DNA of 64,000 nt, taken from contig WHTM01000004.1 of NCBI GenBank assembly GCA_009377755.1, positions 62,001-126,000 on the forward strand, read 5' to 3'. The notes under the pieces were generated by a model. It was not told the DNA's origin. It saw nothing but the letters and a program-made list of their open reading frames with translations, and ran no database searches. Below are positions 1 to 9,557 of this stretch, piece by piece. The stretch's first letter is position 1. Each line of letters begins with the position of its first letter. The translations under genes and the position numbers were made by a program. Source of the stretch: Hyphomicrobiales bacterium. GTDB lineage: Bacteria; Pseudomonadota; Alphaproteobacteria; Rhizobiales; Xanthobacteraceae.

Positions 1-910
<910 letters not shown>

Positions 911-996
911 GCGACCTGTTGCGTCCTGATGCGGGCGTCGAAGCGGCAAATGGACGGCGGCCGGGAACCACAGCCGAAGCATGGCGCCCGGTTGCG

Positions 997-1458
997 ATGA
1001 CCAACCGAGACGAGCGCATGCTCAGCCGCATCACGGTGATCTTCCTCGCCTTCCTGGTCGCCAGCGTCGCGGCGGGAATAACCATTTCGGTGGCACTGCT
1101 CGGCCCGGAGTGGCCGGCGCTGTCCGGCGACGCCGGCGAGCGGACCGGCTTCTGGGTGCTGGTCTTCTTTGCGGCGAGCGCCAGCGGCGCCGTCATCATC
1201 CTGCCGCTGTTCCTGCTGGTGGTGCTGGCGGAAAGCTACCGGCTTCGCTCCGTCCTGCTCTATGCGATCGCCGGCGCCGCGGTGATGCTGTTCGGCTACT
1301 TCATGTCCGGCTTCGCCGAACACGCCGACCCGGCCACGGTATACTTTCCGACCGGACATGAGGCCGCGATCGCGGCGGCGGCCGGGGTCGTCTTCGGGTT
1401 CGTTTACTGGCTTCTCGCCGGACGCAAGGCCGGCTTCTGGCGCGGGCGCAGACCCTGA
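997..1458 (+). CDS. Small four-helix membrane protein of unknown function
   Basis: I do not recognise the family. The 153-residue product has four hydrophobic stretches, at roughly residues 11-33, 49-72, 84-103 and 122-141. This predicts an integral inner-membrane protein with very short loops and a basic C-terminal tail. The ATG at 997 was chosen because the frame upstream only reads through the end of rlmN. Another ATG eight codons further in (1021 or nearby) could also serve. The gene lies in the same direction as rlmN and may be co-transcribed. Bradyrhizobial genomes often carry such a protein after rlmN, which supports it being real, but no function can be assigned. Confidence 0.7.
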   Translation: MTNRDERMLSRITVIFLAFLVASVAAGITISVALLGPEWPALSGDAGERTGFWVLVFFAASASGAVIILPLFLLVVLAESYRLRSVLLYAIAGAAVMLFGYFMSGFAEHADPATVYFPTGHEAAIAAAAGVVFGFVYWLLAGRKAGFWRGRRP

Positions 1459-1599
1459 CCGGAACCGCCACGCAAGGTGGCGCCCCCGTCTCATCACGGC
1501 CATGTCTTGAGATTATGGCTCCGTGCAAATCGGCCGGACCGGCGGACCCGCCAGGAACGGCGTTGACCTGACACCGGCTTTTTGCGCAAGACAGAGATC

Positions 1600-2418
1600 A
1601 TGAACCGGACGGGATTGATCGCTGCCCTCACCGTCGCTGTCGTGGTCGGCGCCGTGTTCGGCATCTACCCCGACCTCGATATTCGCGTCACCGCGCTCCT
1701 CTTCAATCCGGAGTTCTACACCGAGGGCATGCGCCTGGCGCTGCGTCCGGTGCGCCAGACGGCCATGTGGCTGATTGCAGCGCTGGTAGCCCCGGCGATC
1801 CTGGCGCTGGCCCTCAAGCTCATCATGCCGCAGCGAAAGATGTTGCTTCCGGGCCGGGCTGTTCTGTTCCTGATCGTCACGCTGGCGCTGGGTCCCGGCT
1901 TGATCGTGAACTCGATCGCCAAGGAGCACTGGGGACGGCCGCGGCCGATCGACGTGCAGCAATTGGGAGGCAGCGAACGGTTCGTGGCGTGGTGGGATCC
2001 GCGCGGCACCTGCGAGACGAACTGCTCGTTCGTCAGCGGCGACGTGTCCGGAGGTTTCTGGACGTTGGCACCGGCGGCCCTTGCGCCATCGCCCTGGCGC
2101 CCGCTGGCCTATGCCGCCGCCATCGTCTTCGGCTCCGGTATCGCCGTGATTCGCATGCTGTTCGGCGGGCACTTCTTCACCGATGCGGTGTTTGCCGGCG
2201 TGTTCACGTTTCTGATCATCTGGGTGGTTTTCAATCTGCTGTATCGCTGGCAGGCGGTCCGTCTGTCCGACGAGGTCTTGGAGCACGCGATCGAACGCGC
2301 GGCGCGGCCGTGGTCGCTGTTTTCGCGGCAGGCAGACCGTCCGCCGCAGCCGGGCGGCGTGACGCACGCCGATGCATCCGTCCGTTTCGAACGCCGCCCC
2401 ACCGACGGACGGTCGTGA
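1600..2418 (+). CDS. PAP2-family membrane phosphatase
   Basis: The product (272 residues) belongs to the PAP2 (type 2 phosphatidic acid phosphatase) superfamily, which removes phosphate from lipids such as lipid A, undecaprenyl-PP or phosphatidylglycerol-P at the periplasmic face. Several membrane spans are visible. The three PAP2 motifs are present in order: K108-x6-R115P116, a central SFVSGD at 143-148, and R185-x5-H191-x3-D195. The second motif is normally PSGH, and here the histidine position is an aspartate. The third motif lacks the usual serine before the arginine. ATG 1600 is preferred over an in-frame TTG at 1582. The substrate cannot be read from the sequence. Confidence 0.85.
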   Translation: MNRTGLIAALTVAVVVGAVFGIYPDLDIRVTALLFNPEFYTEGMRLALRPVRQTAMWLIAALVAPAILALALKLIMPQRKMLLPGRAVLFLIVTLALGPGLIVNSIAKEHWGRPRPIDVQQLGGSERFVAWWDPRGTCETNCSFVSGDVSGGFWTLAPAALAPSPWRPLAYAAAIVFGSGIAVIRMLFGGHFFTDAVFAGVFTFLIIWVVFNLLYRWQAVRLSDEVLEHAIERAARPWSLFSRQADRPPQPGGVTHADASVRFERRPTDGRS

Positions 2419-2528
2419 TCCGCCGGCCGTGGCCGGCGTGCATCCGTGGCGATACAGGACCGAATCGGCGGCAGACGGCGTTGCTCGTATCAAGCCAGGC
2501 CGCATCAGGACAAGCGGCGCGTCCCGGT

Positions 2529-3541
2529 CTATTGCGGCGGGATTCCCGCAGCCTTGATGATCTCGCCGTAGCGGTCGATGCCGTCCTTGAGCAGCGCCGC
2601 GAACTGCTCCGGCGTGTCGCCGATCACGGCGAAATCCGACGCTTCCAGCTTGGCGCGCACGTCGGGCTCATTGATCGCCTTGCGCATCTCGGTGCCGAGC
2701 CGCGCGACGATGTCGGGCGGCATCTTCGCCGGACCGAAGAAACCGAACCATGACGACGGTTTGCGGAATGCCGGAATGATCTCGCTCATCGACGGGACCT
2801 GCGGCAGCTTGGCATAGCGCGTCGGCTCCAGCACGGCGAGCATCTTGACGCTGCCCTGCCGCACCCCGGCCATGGCGTTGGACACCGAGATGAACACCAT
2901 CGGAATGTGGCCGCCGATCAGGTCCTGCATCGCCGGCGCGACGCCGCGGTACGGCACATGCGCGATCGTGACGCCGGCGGTCTGGTTGAACAATTCGCCC
3001 ATCATGTGGAACACCGAGCCGACGCCGGAACTGCCGTACGACATCTTGCCGGGATTGGCTTTGGCATAGGCGATCAATTCCTGCACCGAGTTGACCGGCA
3101 GCGAGGAATTAACAACCAGACACGTCGCCGGCTCCACCGCCGCCATCAGCGGCGTGAAATCCTTCATCGGGTCGTAGGGCAGGCTCTTCATCAGATGCAC
3201 GGCCGTGACGTGCGTTCCGGCGGTCGCGGCGAGCAGCGTGTAACCGTCCGGCGCCGCGCGCGCGACCGCGTTCGACCACCGTCCGGCGCCGCGCGCGCGA
3301 CCGCGTTCGACCCGATGGTGCCGTTGGCGCCGCTGCGGTTGTCGACCACAACGGTCTGGCCGAGCGCCGCGCTGAGCTTGCCGCCGACCAGCCGGGCGAC
3401 CAGATCGAGCGCCGGTCCCGGCGGAAACGGCACCACCATGGTGATCGGCTTGGCCGCGGGCCAGGCCTGTGCCGAGACGGGGCCGTGCACGGCGAACCCC
3501 AGCAGACCGCACAAGGCGGCGGCCACTCGAAGAACCTTCAT
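2529..3541 (-). pseudogene. Bug/TctC-type periplasmic solute-binding protein, frameshifted by a 35-bp duplication
   Basis: This would encode a tripartite-tricarboxylate-transporter (Bug family) periplasmic receptor for carboxylates. The start at 3541 encodes a signal peptide ending near VSAQA and the N-terminal lobe up to VARAAPDG. The rest of the protein (starting GYTLLAATAG and ending AAGIPPQ at 2529) is in another frame. The break coincides with a perfect 35-bp tandem duplication at 3243-3312. Thirty-five is not a multiple of three, so removing one copy joins the two halves into a full-length protein of about 325 residues. The neighbouring intact paralogue at 3584-4564 aligns along the whole length. 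The lesion could be genuine or an assembly error. Confidence 0.85.
3243..3312. repeat. Perfect 35-bp tandem duplication inside the Bug gene
   Basis: Bases 3243-3277 and 3278-3312 are identical. The unit is CG-rich and contains an alternating GCGC run, so slippage is a plausible origin. It causes the frameshift described for the overlapping pseudogene. Confidence 0.95.
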
Positions 3542-3583
3542 CGATACGCCTCCCTGATCCTAAATGGCGGACGGTGACGCAAG

Positions 3584-4564
3584 CTACTGCGGCTTGATCC
3601 CGACCGCCTTGATGATCGCGCCGAATTGCTCGATGCCGTCCTTTTGCAGCACCGCGAACTCCTCCGGCGTGCCGGCGATGACCGCCAGTTCGCTCGCGTC
3701 GAGCTTCGCGCGCGCATCGGACGTGTTGATCGCCTTGCGCATCTCGGCGTTCAGCCGCGCCACGATCGGCGGCGGCAGCTTCGCCGGCCCGAAGAACCCG
3801 AACCAGGTCGACGGCTTGCGGAAGGCGGGAATGATCTCGCTCATCGACGGGACATCCGGCATCCTCGCGTAGCGCTTGGGCTCGAGGATGGCGAGGACCT
3901 TCGCCTTCCCCGACGTCAGGGCGCCCCTCGCGCTCGACAACGAGATGTGCATCAATTGGATATGGCCGGCGGCCACGTCCTGCATGGGCTTAGTCACCCC
4001 GCGATACGGAACGTGCGTGATGTTGACGCCAGCCGTCCGGTTGAACAGTTCTCCCGTCAGATGAAAGACCGACCCGATGCCGGAGCTTCCGTAGGACAGC
4101 TTGCCAGGATTGGCCTTGGCATAAGCGATCAGCTCCTGCACCGAGTTGACCGGCAGTTCGGAGTTGACGACAAGCGCCGTGACCGGTTCGACCGCCGCCA
4201 TGATCGGCGTGAAATCCGTCACGGGATCGAAGGGCAGGGTCTTCATGAGATGCACCGCGGTCACATGCGACGCAGGCGTCGCGGCGAGCAGGGTGTAGCC
4301 GTCCGGCGTGGCGCGAGCGACCACATTCGACCCGATCGTCCCGTTGGCGCCTGGGCGGTTTTCCACCACCACGGTCTGGCCGAGCGATTCGCTGAGCTTG
4401 GCGGCGACCAACCGCGCGATCATGTCGATCGAGGGGCCCGGCGGGACCGGCGCGATGATCGTGATCGGCTTGGCGGTCGGCCAGGCCTGCGCCGAGACGG
4501 CCCCGTGTGCGTCGAATACCAGCAGACCGCACCAAGCGGCGATGATCGTGCGAAGAATTTTCAT
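3584..4564 (-). CDS. Bug/TctC-family tripartite tricarboxylate transporter substrate-binding protein
   Basis: This is a periplasmic binding protein of 326 residues. The signal peptide ends near VSAQA and is followed by the typical WPTAKPITIIAPVPPGPSID start of the mature protein. Family landmarks include VVENRPGANGTIGSNVVA, a ligand-loop segment near DGYTLLAATPASH, SYGSSGIGS, and HVPYRGVTKPMQD in the second lobe. Bug proteins bind mono- and dicarboxylates or related organic acids and often work with distant membrane subunits. None are seen here. It is a close paralogue of the broken gene downstream at 2529-3541 and lies directly downstream of the hydroxy-acid dehydrogenase, so it probably recognises a substrate of this catabolic cluster. 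Confidence 0.93.
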   Translation of the reverse strand: MKILRTIIAAWCGLLVFDAHGAVSAQAWPTAKPITIIAPVPPGPSIDMIARLVAAKLSESLGQTVVVENRPGANGTIGSNVVARATPDGYTLLAATPASHVTAVHLMKTLPFDPVTDFTPIMAAVEPVTALVVNSELPVNSVQELIAYAKANPGKLSYGSSGIGSVFHLTGELFNRTAGVNITHVPYRGVTKPMQDVAAGHIQLMHISLSSARGALTSGKAKVLAILEPKRYARMPDVPSMSEIIPAFRKPSTWFGFFGPAKLPPPIVARLNAEMRKAINTSDARAKLDASELAVIAGTPEEFAVLQKDGIEQFGAIIKAVGIKPQ

Positions 4565-4615
4565 TGTCCCCCCCGGGGCTTTCGTTGGTTGCGTCCGCGG
4601 CTAATCGGCCCGGCG

Positions 4616-5767
4616 TCAATAGCGATAGTCTTCGACCCTCAACAGCGGAAAGGCGCTGAACACATGCGGCGGCGTAACGGGGATCGCCGGATGCAGATGC
4701 GCCTTCTCGAGGCCCGCAAATCCGGTGACGCCGCAATTGGCGAGCGCGCGGTGAATTTCGTCCTCCAGGACCTCCAGCATCCGTACCACGCCGTCCGTGC
4801 CACCCGCCGCCAGGGCATAACACTGCATGCGGCCGATGCCGACCAGATCGGCGCCGGCGGCGATGCCCTTGATGACGTCGGTGCCGCGGCACATCGAACC
4901 GTCCACGATCACCTTGGCGCGGCCCGCGATCGCCTGCACCACCTCCGGCAGGACGTCCATGGAGCCGCGCCCATGGTCGAGCTGCCGCCCGCCGTGGTTC
5001 GACACGTAGACCCAGTCGACGCCGTGCTCGACCGCGATCTGCGCGTCCTCCGCGGTGGCGATGCCCTTGACCACCACCGGGATGTCGAACTTCTCCTTGA
5101 CGCGCGCAATGGTGCGCCAGCTCAATCCAGCCTGGAAGCTGTGCCCGCTCGCACGCCGCCGGCCGAGCACGACGAAGCGCTTGGTGATGTCGCGTTCGCG
5201 CCGGCTGTAGATCGCGGTGTCGACCGTGAAGCAGAACGCCTTGTAGCCGTGGTCGATCGCCTGTCGGACGCGGTCGTCGACGAAGGCATCGTCGCCGCGC
5301 ACGTAGAGCTGGTAGATGCGCAGCGCATCGGGCGCCGCTTGCGCCACCGGCACCAGCCCCGGATCGCCGGATGACGACAGGACATGCGGCACGCCGAACT
5401 TGCCCGCCGCCCGCGCCATCGCCACCGCACCCTCCGGGTTCAGGCATTCGAGCGAGCCGATCGGCGCCAGCAGCACCGGCAGGCGAATCCTGCGGCCGAG
5501 CCGCTCGACCGTCGCATCGATCTTGCTCACGTCGCGCAGCACGCGCGGGCGCAGCGCGATCGAATCGAGCGCCATGCGGTTGCGCTTGAGCGTGGTCTCG
5601 CTTTCGGACCCGCCGCTGACGTAGTCCCACTCGCCCTGCTTCAGGTTCGCCCGCGCCTTGGCGATAAACTCATGCAAGCACTCGAGCTCATGGAAGGTCG
5701 CGGGACGGGCATCCAGGGCGGCCGACGTGGTGGCGCGGAACGGACTCGGGTTGGGCGTGTCTTGCAT
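4616..5767 (-). CDS. FMN-dependent alpha-hydroxy-acid dehydrogenase (lactate/mandelate dehydrogenase type)
   Basis: The 383-residue product is a TIM-barrel FMN enzyme that oxidises an L-2-hydroxy acid to the 2-oxo acid. Signature segments are YVSGGSE (about 49-55), LAPIGS (about 100-105), the FMN-contacting VVKGIAT with K234, the active-site SNHGGRQLD with H258, and the FMN phosphate-binding IVDGSMCRGTDV near 287-298. Length fits LldD, mandelate dehydrogenase and glycolate oxidase, and the sequence alone does not choose among them. The stop lies 48 bases upstream of the start of the Bug gene. The start follows the dioxygenase beta gene by two bases, so all three are probably one operon. A role in side-chain oxidation of an aromatic hydroxy acid is an inference from context. 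Confidence 0.9.
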   Translation of the reverse strand: MQDTPNPSPFRATTSAALDARPATFHELECLHEFIAKARANLKQGEWDYVSGGSESETTLKRNRMALDSIALRPRVLRDVSKIDATVERLGRRIRLPVLLAPIGSLECLNPEGAVAMARAAGKFGVPHVLSSSGDPGLVPVAQAAPDALRIYQLYVRGDDAFVDDRVRQAIDHGYKAFCFTVDTAIYSRRERDITKRFVVLGRRRASGHSFQAGLSWRTIARVKEKFDIPVVVKGIATAEDAQIAVEHGVDWVYVSNHGGRQLDHGRGSMDVLPEVVQAIAGRAKVIVDGSMCRGTDVIKGIAAGADLVGIGRMQCYALAAGGTDGVVRMLEVLEDEIHRALANCGVTGFAGLEKAHLHPAIPVTPPHVFSAFPLLRVEDYRY

Positions 5768-5769
5768 GA

Positions 5770-6357
5770 TTACAGCACGATGCTCGGGTTGCGGATGGAC
5801 TGGTCACATTCCAGCAGATTGACCTGTTTGGCCTGGATTTCCCAGCGGTCATTTTGCCGGATGCAGCGATGGCCGGTCCAGCCGGACAGGATGCGGGTCT
5901 CATCGCCCCAGAACTCGGTGATCAGGAAATTCGAGCGCATCATGCGTACCGTCTCGTTGCCGGTGGCGAACACCTCGACGTTGGTGATCAGCCGCACCGT
6001 GCGCGACGCGGGCGCCTGCGACCAGGCGAAGCCGGTGCGCAGCCGGTAGACGCGATCCTCCAGCCGGCGGCGGTCGTCGAACATCACCGCCACCTCGCGC
6101 CGCGGATCGCCGGCGTTCGGCGTCGACGGCACCCAGTAGACGCATTCGGCCGCGTACAGCTTGAGCCAGTCCTCGTAACGCAACTGATCCAGCAGCCGCG
6201 CCTCACGCTCCAGCAACATGCGGAAGCGCTCGCGCTCAACCGGATCGGCGATGGCGCGCTCGTCGCGCTGCCAGTCGGTGAAACTCGCGATCAGGTCGCG
6301 ATAGAATTCATCGGTGATGTAGTGGGACGAACGGGATGGGTCAGCGGCCGGTTGCAT
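5770..6357 (-). CDS. Aromatic-ring-hydroxylating dioxygenase, beta subunit
   Basis: The product (195 residues from ATG 6357; a GTG at 6375 would add six) is the small structural subunit of a Rieske non-haem iron dioxygenase, with the SnoaL/NTF2-like fold. Typical segments are LLEREARLLDQLRYEDWLKLY, YWVP near the first third, and a late W-x-I-x-AKQVNLLE strand. Beta subunits stabilise the alpha3beta3 hexamer and carry no metal. The gene sits between the FMN dehydrogenase (two bases away) and the alpha subunit, separated from the latter by a palindromic repeat. Confidence 0.92.
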   Translation of the reverse strand: MQPAADPSRSSHYITDEFYRDLIASFTDWQRDERAIADPVERERFRMLLEREARLLDQLRYEDWLKLYAAECVYWVPSTPNAGDPRREVAVMFDDRRRLEDRVYRLRTGFAWSQAPASRTVRLITNVEVFATGNETVRMMRSNFLITEFWGDETRILSGWTGHRCIRQNDRWEIQAKQVNLLECDQSIRNPSIVL

Positions 6358-6377
6358 AGGCTCATGCCTCTCCACGC

Positions 6378-6478
6378 GTCATGGCCGGGCTTGTCCCGGC
6401 CATCCATGTCTTGTTCGTCGAGCCGCTGCAAGACGTGGATGCCCGGCACAAGGCCGGGCATGACGGTGGCGAGCGTTG
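6378..6478. repeat. Palindromic intergenic repeat between dioxygenase beta and alpha genes
   Basis: The outer arms (cgtcatggccgggcttg and the complementary end near 6460-6475) and the inner arms (ccatgtcttg / caagacgtgg) form a long imperfect hairpin. It belongs to the same general class as the repeats at 17850-17945 and 25575-25725. It lies inside an apparent operon and may affect coupling of the two subunit genes. Confidence 0.8.
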
Positions 6479-6488
6479 TGCTGCATCG

Positions 6489-7868
6489 CTACGGCTCCCG
6501 CTTGATCGCCAGGTTCGGCCGCGCCTTCATCAGGCGCTTCCATTCCTTGAAGTGCTCGCGCATGAACACCTCGTCGGTCGCGGGCGCCGTGATAGTGCCG
6601 TCCGGATGGGTGTGGATGCGGTCGGGAATGCCCAGGCCGCGGTTCATATAGACCCACTCGTCCTCGACCGCATCGAGCCCGCGCTGGATCTGCTCGAAAT
6701 TGGCCACGTCGTCGACCTCGCCGAAATTCGGAAAGCCTTCCTGCGTGCGCATGCGCAGCGCATTGATGTCGTCGGTCGCCTCGCCGAGATCGCCATTGGC
6801 GTCGACGATGCGCGTGCCGTACCAGACCGCGTTGGTCTCAGCCACGCTGACCGGCTCGAATACCTGGATATGATTGCCGAGCAGCGAGAAGTTCGGAAAC
6901 ACGTTGATGTTGACCGGCTCGGAACCGGCGAGATCGAGCAGCCCGTCGGCGCGCGCGCCGTAGCGCAGCTTGAACTTCTCCTCGTAGTGCTCCATCCCCG
7001 GATGCGCCGACTCCAGGGCCCACAGTCCGCCGGGCCGCTTCTCCAGATTCGGCCGCTTGTCCTTGAAGTGATTACCGTTGCCGGTATAGCGCAGATACAT
7101 CGGCGCGTTGTCCGGCGAGTCGCGGTAGTACGCCATGCCCTTGTTGCTGCCCTCGGTGAACCGGTTCTCGGTTTCGAGCAGCGAACGGTGCGAATAGACG
7201 ACGTGATAGCCGTCGCAGGAATTGTCGTAGGCGAGCTTCCAGTTGCCCTTGTACTTGAGCCGGTTGGCCTCGCAGACGATCACCTTGCCGCCGGGATTGC
7301 GGTCGAGCCATTCGTCGATCGGCTGCGTGATCGGCCCGAGGTGCTCGGCGAGCGGAGCCGCGTCCATGTTGAGCGTGCCGAAGATGAAGCCGCGGTAGGA
7401 TTCCACGCGCGGCACCTGCGCCACGTTGTATTTCGGGTCGCGCAGATCGGTCGCGTAGCCGTCCGGCCACGGCACGCCGCGCAGCCTGCCGGTATTGAGG
7501 AAGTTCCAGCCGTGATACGGGCACTGGAACGAACGGGTGTTGCCCTTGTCCCAGCGGCACAGCGTGGTGCCGCGATGGGTGCAGCGGTTATACAGCGCCC
7601 GGATGGTGCCGTTCTGGTCACGCACGATGATCAGCGGGCGCAGTCCCATGCGGCGGGTGATGAAGTCGTTGTCGCTGGGAATCTCGCTCTCATGCGCCAG
7701 ATAGGTCCAGGTGCCGCCGAAGATGTGGGTCATCTCCGCCGCAAAGATCGCCGAATCGGTGTAGATCAGGCGGTGCACGCGGTCTTCTTGCACCAGCGCG
7801 TCCCAGTCATAGAGTGCCGCGCCGTTGATGCGGCTGGGCGACGGACCGACCTTTTCCAGGATCGTCAT
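6489..7868 (-). CDS. Rieske aromatic-ring-hydroxylating dioxygenase, alpha (catalytic) subunit
   Basis: The 459-residue product is the large subunit of a ring-hydroxylating oxygenase that adds O2 to an aromatic ring. The Rieske [2Fe-2S] ligands are C96-x-H98 and C116-x2-H119 (CTHRG and CPYHGW). The mononuclear iron site has H222 and H227 within DNSCDGYHVVYSH, with bridging aspartates in the same segment. ATG 7868 was chosen because the frame upstream of it only translates an intergenic palindrome. No ferredoxin or reductase is adjacent. Candidates occur 31-35 kb away, at 38945-39340 and 41588-42808. The neighbouring genes suggest an aromatic acid or aromatic amine substrate, but this is not proven. 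Confidence 0.95.
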   Translation of the reverse strand: MTILEKVGPSPSRINGAALYDWDALVQEDRVHRLIYTDSAIFAAEMTHIFGGTWTYLAHESEIPSDNDFITRRMGLRPLIIVRDQNGTIRALYNRCTHRGTTLCRWDKGNTRSFQCPYHGWNFLNTGRLRGVPWPDGYATDLRDPKYNVAQVPRVESYRGFIFGTLNMDAAPLAEHLGPITQPIDEWLDRNPGGKVIVCEANRLKYKGNWKLAYDNSCDGYHVVYSHRSLLETENRFTEGSNKGMAYYRDSPDNAPMYLRYTGNGNHFKDKRPNLEKRPGGLWALESAHPGMEHYEEKFKLRYGARADGLLDLAGSEPVNINVFPNFSLLGNHIQVFEPVSVAETNAVWYGTRIVDANGDLGEATDDINALRMRTQEGFPNFGEVDDVANFEQIQRGLDAVEDEWVYMNRGLGIPDRIHTHPDGTITAPATDEVFMREHFKEWKRLMKARPNLAIKREP

Positions 7869-7894
7869 GGCGCGCTTCCTTTGACCCAATCTCT

Positions 7895-8046
7895 CCGCTG
7901 TCATCCCGGACGGCGCGCAGCGCCGATCCGGGACCCATGTACCCCAGCGCTCGCGGCTTGATCGAAGCGGCGCCACATCCAATTCGCAACACTGGGATAC
8001 ATGGGTCCCGGCTCTCGCTCGCTTCGCTCACTCGGCCGGGATGACA
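7895..8046. repeat. Large palindromic repeat upstream of the dioxygenase alpha gene
   Basis: The complementary outer arms (tgtcatcccggacgg near 7900 and gccgggatgaca at the right end) and the inner arms (gggacccatgtaccc / gggatacatgggtccc) show a long nested hairpin. A related element is at 39350-39480. Translation of either strand gives no recognisable protein. Confidence 0.85.
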
Positions 8047-8066
8047 ACGGAGAGGTTCCCGAACCA

Positions 8067-9557
8067 TCAAAAGAAATCGAAGTACTCATTCTGCTCCCAT
8101 TCGCTCGGCTCGTCACCCTGTGCCGGCGCATCGGAGCCTTTCAGCGAACACAGGTAGCGGGAGGCCTCGGTGCGCTTGAGCTGCACGTAATAGTCGATGA
8201 ACACGTCTCCGAAATCGCGGCGGAACAGCGGCTCGGCCTCCAGCCCATCGAGCGCCTGCGTCAGGCTCGCCGGCAGCATGGTGCGGTCGGCGCTGTAGGG
8301 CGCATCGTCCGGCGGCGGCAGCGGCAGCTTGCCGTCGATGCCGGCGAGACCCGCGGCGATCTGCGAGGCGATGTAGAGATACGGGTTGGCAGCCGGCTCG
8401 CCGATGCGATTTTCCAGCCGCGTCGCGGGATCGTTGACACCACCAAGCACCCGCACCATCACGCCGCGGTGATCATAAGCCCAGGTCGCACGGTCGGGCG
8501 CGAGCGAGTTCGGCCGGAAGCGGCGGTAGCCATTGACCGTTGGCGTCGCGAACACGGTCGCCGGCACCGCATGCCGCAGCAGCCCGGCGAGGTAGCCACG
8601 GCCGAGCGGCGACAAGTGTTCGCCATCGCGTTCCGGCATGAACAGATTTTGCCCGGTCTTGGCATCGACCACGGACTGATGCAGGTGCCAGCCGCTCGAA
8701 TAATAGCCGGCGAGCTTCGGCCGGCACATGAAGGTCGCGAAGTAGCCCATGCGGCGGCAGATCTGCCGCGTCGCCGTGCGGAACAGGAGCACGCTGTCGG
8801 CGGCCTGCAACGCGCTTGCCGGCGCGAAGGTACATTCCACCTGCCCGGGACCCCATTCGTTCTCGATCGAGCGCAGCGGCAGCCGGATCGCGTCATAGGC
8901 CTCGCCGAGCGCGCTCAACACCGGCTGCATCAGGTCCATGTTGGATTCGGAATGGTAGTGATAGCCGGGCTCCGCCGGCCAGGTGGCGATCGGCTTCCCA
9001 CGTGTGCCGGGCATCCCGATGTTCTCGGCCGTGAGGTGATCGGCGGCGACGCGCAGCAGGTACCACTCGATCTCCAGCCCGACCTTGAGGCCGTGGCCGC
9101 GTTCCGCCAGCCGCGCGATCTGCCGGCGCAGCAACTGCCGGGTGGAGAAATGGAACGGCACGCCGCTGTCGAAGTACTCGTCGCACAGCACCCAGCCGAC
9201 GCCGGGCGCCCACGGCAGGACGTGGAATGTCGCCGGATCCGGGACGATCGTGAGGTTCGGCGAGCCGGTCATCTCGTCGAGCCCCATGCCGCCGCCGCGC
9301 GTGAAAGACGCAAACGTGCGGGCGCCGGCGGAATCGAGCGTCGTGGTGGCGGCGTTGATGTTGTAGCCGTTCGTCAGCGCGGTCAGGAACGCCGGAACGG
9401 CCAGCAGCTTTGCCCGCGCATAGCCGTGCGAGTCCGACCAGACCAGCCGCACGAAGCGCAGCTTGTCGCGCTCGAGCAGAAGCTTGATCTCTTCGGCATG
9501 CCGCCGCTGCGCGTCATCCCATCGGGCGTGGCGTTCGATGAAGGTTGCGCCGCTCAT
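8067..9557 (-). CDS. Glutamine-synthetase-family ligase
   Basis: The 496-residue product has the glutamine synthetase fold, which ligates an amine to the gamma-carboxyl of glutamate with ATP. Visible landmarks are KVGLEIEWYL and the ENEWGPGQVECTF segment (metal-binding glutamates), SSGWHLHQS (ATP-side histidines) and RLENRIGEPAANPYLY. The C-terminus ends EYFDFF. The ATG at 9557 was chosen; an ATG two codons upstream (9563) is possible, and the frame beyond that is an intergenic repeat. The divergence from GlnA and the location beside a Rieske dioxygenase fit a gamma-glutamyl-amine ligase like those for putrescine, isopropylamine or aniline better than ammonium assimilation. That functional choice is inference. 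Confidence 0.88.
   Translation of the reverse strand: MSGATFIERHARWDDAQRRHAEEIKLLLERDKLRFVRLVWSDSHGYARAKLLAVPAFLTALTNGYNINAATTTLDSAGARTFASFTRGGGMGLDEMTGSPNLTIVPDPATFHVLPWAPGVGWVLCDEYFDSGVPFHFSTRQLLRRQIARLAERGHGLKVGLEIEWYLLRVAADHLTAENIGMPGTRGKPIATWPAEPGYHYHSESNMDLMQPVLSALGEAYDAIRLPLRSIENEWGPGQVECTFAPASALQAADSVLLFRTATRQICRRMGYFATFMCRPKLAGYYSSGWHLHQSVVDAKTGQNLFMPERDGEHLSPLGRGYLAGLLRHAVPATVFATPTVNGYRRFRPNSLAPDRATWAYDHRGVMVRVLGGVNDPATRLENRIGEPAANPYLYIASQIAAGLAGIDGKLPLPPPDDAPYSADRTMLPASLTQALDGLEAEPLFRRDFGDVFIDYYVQLKRTEASRYLCSLKGSDAPAQGDEPSEWEQNEYFDFF

Noticed and set aside
6381-7961. 526-codon open frame opposite the dioxygenase alpha gene
   Set aside because: High GC gives long antisense frames. 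The minus strand has Rieske and iron-site motifs, and the plus-strand product has none.
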